Position numbers and translations under genes: made by a program. From positions 32,349,266-32,413,265 of the forward strand of contig NC_081555.1 in the NCBI RefSeq assembly GCF_963082655.1: a stretch of DNA of 64,000 nucleotides. Reading direction: 5' to 3'. This document shows, one piece after another, positions 55,409 through 64,000 of this stretch. The notes under the pieces were generated by a model. The model was not told the DNA's origin. It worked only from the letters and a program-made list of their open reading frames with translations, and made no database searches. The first letter of the stretch is position 1. Every line of letters starts with the position of its first letter. Source of the DNA: Stomoxys calcitrans (Eukaryota; Arthropoda; Insecta; Diptera; Muscidae).

Positions 55409-56200
55409 TAAAAAATTCTATGAACTGAAAAGCATCATGTTAGCCATCCAGGTATACATTATACATTAATACCATACAAAGCTGAATATTTAGACACTGA
55501 AACTCGGGAATATAATGCAATTTGGTATATATCCTAAAGTGATTTTTCTTCATACAGTTCCTTAAGGAGATGGTATGTTTGCCTGACAATTTCAAAATTT
55601 CTATAATAAGGCATTTAAACCTAACTGCCATTACCGATTTGATATTGGAATTTATTTCTCTCTTCACTCTATTTTAATCTAAGTTAGAATGAATAATAAT
55701 AACAAAAAAAATATGACTTTCTAATCGATCATGACTGGGTATACACCTGCATAGTCTATTTTAACATTATTCTTGTACTAAATTTTAATTATAAAATACA
55801 TACCTACATACATATATTTCATTCTGTTATATTTACTAAATAACATAACAATCTATATATCTATATATATATAAATGTGTATTTGTAAAGTAGCAACCAT
55901 TGATGTCTTAGGAAATATTCTTGCACACTATCGATAATCAAGCATTTGTTCATACATACACAAGTGCCTAGGTAAACTCTGAGGCTGGTCAATGAAATAG
56001 CCCTGATTTCTCAATTTCTCAACTTCTTCAATGCTTATGAACGCAAAGCAAAGCAAAGTTAACCAAACCACATTTCCAAATAAAATCTGCACAATTTGTA
56101 ATTCTTAAGTCTCAATTACTTGGCAAATGCTTATCTGTACTTTTTTTGTTTTCTTTATGCGATTTGAGTAATTAAACCAATGACATTTAAATCCATCTAG
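55409..56200. other. Intronic AT-rich sequence
   Basis: (TA)-rich patch at 55853-55872. No gene recognised. Confidence 0.45.
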
Positions 56201-56245
56201 GAAATCACGTATCGGAGATGGAACTTCGGATCCAGAATCCGATTG
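56201..56245 (+). CDS. 45-nt candidate cassette microexon
   Basis: The acceptor ACATTTAAATCCATCTAG precedes it and the donor GATTG|GTAAGT follows, a near-consensus 5' splice site. Entering in phase 2 after exon 43006-43208 it reads KSRIGDGTSDPESD with no stop, continuing the Ser/Asp-rich character, and it leaves in phase 2. At exactly 15 codons it can be included or skipped without shifting frame. The next exon is not in the window. Confidence 0.6.
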
Positions 56246-56689
56246 GTAAGTCCCTATGAACACCTAAACGCTTAACTAATGGGTTGGCTAAACGGCATGT
56301 ACGCTTTGTTAAAACAAAAAAACCAATAAAACATATTTAACAAAAAAAATCGTAAACAAGAGCACACATTCGTAATAATAACAAAATTAAAAAAAAAAAA
56401 ATTTTTGAAACATCATTATGGTTTTATTCCATTCGAAAATTACATTCATTCATTTTTAAAACATTTACAGGTAGCTACGTTGAAAAATTGAATTGACAAG
56501 AAAAAAATTTCAACTCTAAAATTTAATAATAAAATTAAAAATCTAAAATTGTTTTAATTCACGTTTCATATATTTTTTTTTATAAAAGCTTCTGATTTTC
56601 TTCTCTAATGTAAGCTAAGTGGACTTTAAATGCAACATATCTTCCATTTGAATTAAAAAAAAACAATCATAGAAAAACATCACCCCCAA
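56246..56689. other. Intronic AT-rich sequence
   Basis: A-runs at 56325-56345 and 56388-56402. Nothing else recognised. Confidence 0.45.
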
Positions 56690-58322
56690 AATTTCAGGCA
56701 AATCGAGTAATAAATACGCCATCTAGAGGCTTAAAAAGTCAAACTGGGAGATCGGTTTATATGGAAGCTATATCAGCTTATGTACCGATTTAGATCATAC
56801 TTGGAACAGTTGTTGAAAGTCATACCAAAACGACATAAGCACAATTTCAACCATATTGGATAAGAATAGCGCCCTCTATAAGCTCAAGAAGTCTAATCGA
56901 GAGATCGATTTATATGGTGGCTGTATCAGGATATAGACTGATTTAGACCATACTTAACACAGTTGTTGGAAGTTATAACGAAACACGTCATGCAAAAATT
57001 TCAATCAAATCGGATAGAAATTGCGCCCTCTAGAGGCGCAAGAAGTCTAATCGGGAAATCTGTTTATATGGCAGCTATATCAGACTATGGACTGATGTAG
57101 ACTATACTTAGCACAGTTATTGGGAGTCATACCAGAACACTGCATGCAAAATTTCAGCCAAATCGGATGAGAATTGCGCCCTCTGGAAGCTCAAAAAGTC
57201 AAGACCCAAGAACGGTTTATACGGCAGCTATATGAAAACATGGACCGATTTGAACCATACTTAGTGCAGTTGTTGGAAAAGATACCAAAACACCACCAAC
57301 ACCACACCAGCTATATCAGGTTATGGACCGATTTGAACCATACTTAGCACAATTGTTGAAAGTCATAACGAAACACGTCATGAAAATTTCGCCTTTTGGA
57401 TTGCGTCCAAGTCAAGACAACTATTAACAGCCTGAGGTTATGCTTCCTTAGTGCCGTACTCTTCCCAGAAAAAATCGGTTATAGGACGCGTATGTTGAAG
57501 GTCATGGCAGAAGTCGTTGTACAAAATTTAAGCCAAATCGGCTAATAATTGCGCCCTCTAGAGGCTAAAGAAGTCAAGACCCCAGATCGGTTTATATGAC
57601 AGCTATATCAGGTTATGAACCGATTTCAACCATATTGGACTAGAATAGCGCCCTCTAGAAGCTCAAGAAGTCTAATCGAGGGATCGATTTATATGGTGGC
57701 TATATCAGGATATGGACTGATTTAGACCATGCATGACACAGTGGTTGGAAGTCATAACGAAACACGTCATGCAAAAATTTCAATCAAATCGGATAGAAAT
57801 TGCGCCCTCTAGAGGCTCAAGAAGTCTAATCGGGAAATCTGTTTATATGGCAGCTATATCAGGTTATGGACCGATTTGAACCATACTTATCACAGTTATT
57901 GGAAGTGATATTAAAACACTACATGCCAAATTCTAGTAAAATCGGACGAGAATTGCGTCCTCTAGCTCAAGAAATCAAGACCCTAGATCGGTTTATATGG
58001 CAGCTATATCAGGTTATCAACCGACCATAGACCATACATGGCGCAGTTGTTGGAAGTCATAACAAAACACTTCATGCAAAATTTCAGCCAAATCGGATAA
58101 TAATGGCGCCCTCTAGAGGCTCAAGAAATCTAATCGGGATATCTGTTTATATGGTTGCTATTATATGGCAGCTATATCAGGTTATGAACCGATTTAAACA
58201 ATACTTAGCACAGTTGTTGGAAATCATATCAAAACACCTCATGCAAAATTTCAGCCAAATCGGATAATAATTGCCCCATCTAGAGGCTCAAGAAGTCGAG
58301 ACCCAAGTCAAGACCCTGAGTC
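56690..58322 (+). repeat. 153-bp repeat array without element ends
   Basis: About ten units of the variant GGTTTATATGGCAGCTATAT with CAAATCGGATAAGAATTGCG and CCTCTAGAGGCTCAAGAAGT. Starts at 56754, 56907, 57061 and 57214 (153, 154, 153), then broken, then 57589, 57686, 57840, 57990 and 58144. No terminal hairpin or mini-me core. It runs into LINE-B. Confidence 0.9.
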
Positions 58323-61300
58323 ATCATGGAGGACTGTGATTTCCAAAAGGCCAGAGCCATCACGGAAGGGGAAGATGGTCGCTGAGAATGGTAAGGAGCC
58401 GCCCTCTTACGCCAGAGTGGCAAGGAAGCACAACAGAGATGAGCTGACTTATGCAGTCATCAATATCGGCTGTGCATCCGGTAGGATTCCACCAGATTAT
58501 CGGTCCCAAGTGGAGGATGTGGTTAACGATCGGATTTTTGATGAGCTGCGAGTTTAGAGGGGACAACTTTACGCTGAGTTTTGCGTCGGCGGAATGTATT
58601 GATATCGTCAAACCGCTCTCGTCAGAGGTATTCACGCTCCCTGGGAGGGCGCAAAGATCGACTTTGTGAGAAAGGTGGATATTCCCCAGCTCACAAAGGC
58701 TACGGTCTTCATCAAGGGATGGGGCAGTAAAATTGCGACGGAACGCATGTTGGGATTCTTGGGCAATCAAAACCTAAGTTTGGTCGCAGAGAAGTGGGAG
58801 GTCTTCCACAGGGAGGAGAAGGAGGAAGGAGCTTTCCTTGTGGTTGGCATTGATCAAGTCTCCGTGACGAGTTTGACGAAGACTAAAGGCATGGCGCACT
58901 ACGGGAGCAAAGCTGTCTTTTTCAAGATTGGGAAGACTAGGATAGGCAGAAATTCTCATTTTGAAACATCAGGCCGTGCAATGGCAGGTGACTCAACACC
59001 GCCCAACGAATAGGGGGCTGACAATGAGACAATCACGGCCTCTCTCAATATTGGAAAGATTAGGATAAGCAAAGATCCCAATACTAAAATATCAGGCAGT
59101 GCAGTGGCGAGAGACCTAACACAGCCTATAAAACAGGGACCCGACGACAGATCCACCACCGACTTCACCGAATACTAGGATAGGTAAAGATCTTTAGGCA
59201 GCGCAACGACAGGATTCTCAATGCAGCCTAACGAACAGGGAGCCGATTATGGTACCATCACCTACTCCCAAGAAGCCCATTTACTTAAGATTTGAATGAC
59301 TAAAAAAGGCAAAGATCCTAGTACTGAAACAACAGGCAGTACAGGGAATGAAAACTCAATACAGGCTAACGAACAGGGACCCGACACTGTTACAGACTTT
59401 ATAAATAGTCGGAAGACTAGGATAGGTAAAGGACCTAATACGATGACATCAGACAGTTCAGTGGGAAACAGCATGCCAATGTCAAGGGAAGGTCGATGGA
59501 GACTGCCCTGCACGAGGTTGTGCATAAAATAGAAGAATACTTCGTTGCCAAGGTGTACACAATGGCAGTTTGGATTGATATCGAGGGGGCGTTTAATAAT
59601 GCGCGGACCTACACATTGATCCAACCCTTAGACCAGCACCGGGTGGATCCGGTCCTTAGAGACTGGATAAACCAAATGATAAGGAACAGGTGGATAAATT
59701 GCGGGTCCCATGACATACACATAAGGGAGAAAGTGGCACAAGGCACGCCACAGGGGGCATTTTATTGCCACTCCTTTGGGTGACCGCCATAAATGACCTA
59801 TTACGGATGCTGACTGAGTAAGGATTTGAACCCGTCTGCTATGCAGACGATGTTATGATACTTCTTAGGGGTAAGGATCCGAACCAGCTATGCAGAAGGG
59901 CCGAAAGGGTCTTGAATATGGCATATGACTGGGCTAGACCCAGGGGTCTCAATGTTAACCCAGAGAAGACTGAAATATGCCTGTTCACGAGGTGGGCCTA
60001 TTTGACGCGCCACGATTCCGCAATTAAACGACTTTGATATCTGACAAGGTCAAATACTTAGGAGTGATCTTTAATAGGAAACCGAATTGGAAGTGTCACA
60101 TTCAGAAACGTACTAAGGACGCTCACAGATGTTGTGCACTATGTAGACGGGCCGTAGGCTCTAAATCGGAGGATAGTTCACTGACTCTACAGGTGTGTGA
60201 TTAGACCAATACTTACTTACGCCTCAATAGTTTGGTGGACTGCTATGGAGAAAAAGTACAACACTATACAACAGTTTCAGAGAGCATGTTGTATTGGCAT
60301 AGGTGGAGCGATGAGAACGACGCCCACTAGGGCACTGTATACTATTCTAGATATCCGACCCATTGACATACAGATTAAAAGTGAGGCAGCCACTGCGGCT
60401 ATGAGACTTAAGGCGATGTGAAAATGGATTGAGGATGGGAGCAGCTCATACCATCGCGGTATAATCGAGTTGACGATAGGAAACCAGGAAGAACGAGAAG
60501 AGGTCTCCGATCGAATACCAGAGACGACACTTGAGGTCGAGTACGAGGCACTGTTATCAGCGGCACAGTCTTGAACTGACGAACCCTAGGATCGAAGTTA
60601 GGGGATAGAGTGGGCCTGGGGGGTTTATATTGAGAACCCAGGGACTGAGATCTGTTTTAGATTTAGATAATATAGTCCTGCAGTCGGAGATCCGGGCTAT
60701 CAGGGAATGCGTGAGGTGGTGTGGTGCTAACGCGAGGACGTCAAGTGTGAACATTTTTACCGGCAGTAAAATGGTCATAAGGGCAATGACAACTAGGAAG
60801 CTAAGGTCACGAACAGTCTGGCAGTATAAGAAGTAGATTAACGCCTTCTCTGAGGATGGCACAATCCGCATCGTTTGGGTGTGGGGCCATAACGGAGTAA
60901 GGGGGAATAAAATGGCAGACGATTTGGCAGTGAAGGCCAACAAACCTTTCGGGTCGACGTAATCCGATTTTAGGGCGTGGGAAACAATTGCGCATGTAAC
61001 ACTGTGGAACAACGAAACAGTCGGTAGGACAGCGAATATCTTATGGGGTTATCCAGATCGTGTGAGGACGAGGCTATTACTGAAAGAAAGTAAGAAGGAG
61101 GTCAGTATAGCTTACGATATCATAACGGGATACATACGACTACGAGCTCACGTATGCATAATTGGTTGTGGCAAGGGATAGCATTTGTAGAGCATGTAGG
61201 GAAGGTGATGAGACGTTGGAGCAATTCCTATGTCATTGCCCGGCTTTCGCGGCTAAAAGACACCTTCACTTAGGTGGGAACACAATACCAGACATGAACC

Positions 61301-61492
61301 AACTTAGGGGAGTGGTATGGAAAACAATTACGGATTTTGTAAGTATCACGGAATTCCTAACTTAAAATTTTCTTCTTTGAGGTTACTTTATAGTTTTTAG
61401 AGCGCACAACAAGCCGACTACTGGCTTAGGTGTATGTCCATAGTGGCATGGGGCGGATTAATATCCGCTTCCTCTTTTCAACCTAACCTAAC
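58323..61492 (+). mobile_element. LINE-B, most complete copy (endonuclease deleted)
   Basis: Plus strand. ORF1 at 58336-59013 (YAVINIGCASGRIPPDYRSQ and VRKVDIPQLTKATVFIKGWG) and degenerate repeats of it to 59290. A jump to reverse transcriptase at 59496-60420 (MAVWIDIEGAFNNARTYTLI, VAQGTPQGA, VCYADDVMILLRGK). RNase H at 60630-60960 (SVNIFTGSKMVIRAM, where the usual Asp of TDSK is Gly). C-terminal ICRACREGDETLEQFLCHCP at about 61185. 3' tail TTTTCAACCTAACC at 61480-61492. The endonuclease is missing and frames are broken. Confidence 0.9.
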
Positions 61493-61668
61493 TTGTAATC
61501 GCAATCATCAAGCTCTCAAATTCTGCCTGATTTGTCTACAACTTCGCGTCTATGTTGTGTGTTTTTTTTCACTTCAATGAGGGGGATATTAGAAATACGA
61601 GTACAAAGAAAAAGCAAACAAATTGAGTTAAAAGGCAAACTTTTATTTGCATTTGTACGCATTTGTAT

Positions 61669-61985
61669 GGTGGAGGCCACCGTAGCGCAGAGGTTAGCAT
61701 GTCCGCCTATGACGCTGAACGCCTGGGTTCGAATCCAGGCGAGACCATCAGAAAAAATTTTCAGCGGTGGTTTTCCCCTCCTACTGCTGGCAACATTTGT
61801 GAGGTACTATGCCATGTAAAACTTTACTCCAAAGAGGTGTCGCACTGCGACATGCCGTTCGGACTCGGCTATAAAAAGGAGGCCCCTTATCATTTGAACT
61901 TAAAACTTGAATCTGACTGCACTCATTAAAATGTGAGAAGTTTGCCCCCTGTTCCTTAGTGGAATGTTCATGGGCAAAATTTTAA
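61669..61985 (+). mobile_element. SINE-1, full length reference copy
   Basis: A-box TAGCGCAGAGG at 61683-61693 and B-box GGTTCGAATCC at 61726-61736, with normal tRNA spacing. Body and tail complete. ATTTGTAT at 61661-61668 and 61986-61993 may be the target-site duplication. Confidence 0.93.
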
Positions 61986-63354
61986 ATTTGTATTTACGTA
62001 GGTGACATAGGAGAATACGAGAATATCAGATGACTACTCGCGTCGTTGCCACCCGATGTGATCTGGTGGTAGTACAGTTAAATATTGTAGATGGCGGTGT
62101 AAAGTTAGTGCTGTTGTAAAGCAGAAGATGTCGCTTCAACGTTGTGGTTGTAAATTATGAAAATACCAAAAAACATGTAAAAATACTTTTGAAGTGATGT
62201 TGGATTGAACTTGAAAATCTTTTGGATTCAAATTTAAGATAAGTTGCATTCAATTATTTTATACTAAGCTTTAGGTTCTATAAAAGAAAGAAAAATAGGT
62301 TTTTTCCTTCCAAATAATGGATCATTTTAAAAAGTCTAAAACACAGACGACTCATCTTTCAATTAAGCTACCTGAAAATGTTGATAAACACACATTACAA
62401 ATTAATTAGAATTATAAATCCGAAGCGACTTGTCGATTTTAAAATGTTTTTTTGAGAATTAAAAATGCTTCTACTTTTATTAGTCGTACAGCAATATCTA
62501 AGTACTACCATGACGACCGGCCCAGTCGTTGGCAAAATTGCTGCTTGCTTTTGTTTCCGTTTGTTTTTCCTTTCATATGCTCATATGTATTTTGAAATTA
62601 GTCCGTACTCGTAATGGTACCTTGAGTTGATTCATTTTTTGGAGGTAGTGTTGTTAATGACGATGATGATGATGATCATGATCATGATCATGCTGATGAT
62701 CAGCATCAGCAATGATGAGAAAAAAAACCCCTGTAAATACGTTAAATTAATTAAATACACCTAACATATACACACACACACACGTTTGTTATTTACTTAG
62801 AGTGTTGTTCTTGTTCGAAAATCATCCAAGTGTCTCCTCGTATATGAATAAACGGAGCTTATTACAAGGACTGCTGGTTGGTAGCCGTCGTCCTAGCTTA
62901 GTGGCTCACTCACTTCACTGCTTCAATGCTACTCACTGCTAAAACGTATGTAGGATATGTAGAGTTACAATAACAACAGCAACAACAACCAGATCCCTTA
63001 AAAGGATGCCTACGAGGCCTTAGAGAAAATATTGAAAAAACACCAAAAAAAGAAAAAATGCTTGAACTGAATGATGCTGTTTTTTTTTCTAGAGTCCTAC
63101 TACTGTGTTGTTTTTGGTCCTTTTTTTTGTTTTGTTTCATTGAAATACTAACCAAGTGTTGACAGATTTTCTTTAGATATTTTTCTCTTGTAATCCTATA
63201 ATGATGATTGATGTCGTCTATTTGCTTATGTTAACAATTTTTGTTGTTGTTTCATTTTCTATTCGTTTTAAGTTAATGTTACCATTCTTTTTTAGAATTC
63301 GGTGTGAAGTGGATTTGCATGTGACATGTGTGATGTGTGACACAGACAGACTGA

Positions 63355-63380
63355 TGGACAGACAGACAGACAGACAGACA
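63355..63380. repeat. (ACAG)n microsatellite
   Basis: About six ACAG units. Confidence 0.9.
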
Positions 63381-63605
63381 TGCATACGAGCGTTGTTGTA
63401 TGTCGGCTAGTACTATAGTAACGTAACATACATAAATGTTAATTCCGTTTTCACACACAATTGCCTGCCCCATGTTGGTGGGGCATGGGCGGCGGCGGCG
63501 AGTGCAATGCCATACAATAAATATTTGGTTTTTATTATAAACAATACAACAATGCCGCAGACACCCAGACACCCTACTCGTATAGGCACTAACTACCGCT
63601 CACTC

Positions 63606-63763
63606 GGTCAGTCAGTCAGTCAGTCGGTCGGTCGGTCGGTCAGTGTTACTGTTATTCCATGTGTAGATAGTCATCATAATACTAGTGTCGTCCACTCCAC
63701 TCCACCTCCATCTAAATGTTGATTAACTCGCTCGCTCGCTCGCCTGCTCGCTCGCTCGTTCGT
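63606..63763. repeat. Tetranucleotide repeat pair (GTCA/GTCG)n and (CTCG)n
   Basis: Five GTCA-type and four GTCG-type units at 63606-63643, then eight to nine CTCG-type units at 63727-63763. Confidence 0.9.
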
Positions 63764-64000
63764 TCCGTATCTGTGTCATCCTTGACTTTTCTGAGTAGTC
63801 CATGTTAATGTAACGTAAGTAGCCTTCTAATTCTATGTTGTAGTTCTTTTTTGTCCATTTCTTTTTATGGTTTTCGTTGTTTATTTGTTTTTGGAATTTT
63901 TGTGCATTTTCTGTGTGTTATTGGCCTTCGAAAATTTTTGATTAGTTTCGTGCCATCAATGCCAAACGACTGATTATTAATGTATGATTCTTACAACAAC

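Larger units (their letters stand above)
61994..64000. other. Unassigned AT-rich sequence with microsatellites
   Basis: Presumed intron or flank of the plus-strand gene. Simple repeats: (GAT)n/GATCAT at 62658-62712, (CA)n at 62769-62783, (ACAG)n at 63355-63380, (GTCA/GTCG)n at 63606-63643 and (CTCG)n at 63727-63763. No exon supported. Confidence 0.5.

Noticed and set aside
58336..59013. Host gene encoding the 73- and 115-codon ORFs
   Set aside because: The same peptides occur in antisense at 1-420 next to LINE sequence and lead into LINE reverse transcriptase downstream, so they are LINE-B ORF1.
61681..61740. Functional tRNA genes at SINE-1 and SINE-2 heads
   Set aside because: A- and B-boxes are present, but the cloverleaf acceptor stem is not closed and the sequence runs into the SINE body in every copy.

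Overview
This window looks like non-coding-rich euchromatin of a higher (calyptrate/muscoid) fly, of the Stomoxys or Musca type. The evidence is one intact insect-type Cys-loop chloride-channel gene, mini-me-type cores carrying (TA)n and (GTCY)n, tRNA-derived SINEs, cecropia-type mariner MITEs and APE-type LINEs, in AT-rich DNA with large introns. Nothing prokaryotic or viral was recognised. The species is inferred, not proven.

Two host genes are supported. (1) An intronless 555-codon ligand-gated anion channel lies on the minus strand at 11233-12900, with a polyA signal just after its stop and a 1-kb, 29-bp-unit minisatellite about 350 bp upstream of its start. (2) A multi-exon gene on the plus strand can be pieced together from reading frame and splice sites: 42558-42704, 43006-43208, a possible alternative terminal exon 48897-49389, and a 45-nt cassette-like microexon 56201-56245. 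Its introns, one of them 13 kb, are full of transposons. Its product (Ser-, Asp- and basic-rich, low complexity) was not recognised.

The rest is mostly repeats. 1-10 kb: fragments of two RNase-H-bearing LINE families (called LINE-A and LINE-B here) and an RTE/BovB-like LINE (6900-9860, minus). 10-13 kb: a SINE split by a MITE, then the channel gene. 13.2-17.3 kb: the minisatellite, a LINE with a four-fold tandem reverse-transcriptase block, and a LINE-A relic. 17.6-22.6 kb: three apparently identical tandem copies of a 1666-bp unit. 22.6-34.6 kb: nested MITE, SINE, LINE and a composite element built of strictly 153-bp repeats ('153-element'). 36-40 kb: a long LINE-B copy with two SINEs. 42-56 kb: the second gene with LINE-A copies, a foldback mariner derivative and a second four-fold reverse-transcriptase expansion. 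56.7-61.5 kb: another 153-bp repeat array and the most complete LINE-B copy. 61.6-64 kb: a SINE and simple repeats.

The insertions give relative ages. LINE copies are hosts for SINEs, MITEs and the mariner derivative. MITEs sit in SINEs and in 153-elements, and one 153-element sits in a MITE, so those two families overlapped in activity. A recurring theme is local tandem amplification of pieces of transposons (63, 77, 79, about 100, about 235, about 240, about 368 and 1666 bp units). All coordinates of degenerate elements are approximate to about 10-30 bp.
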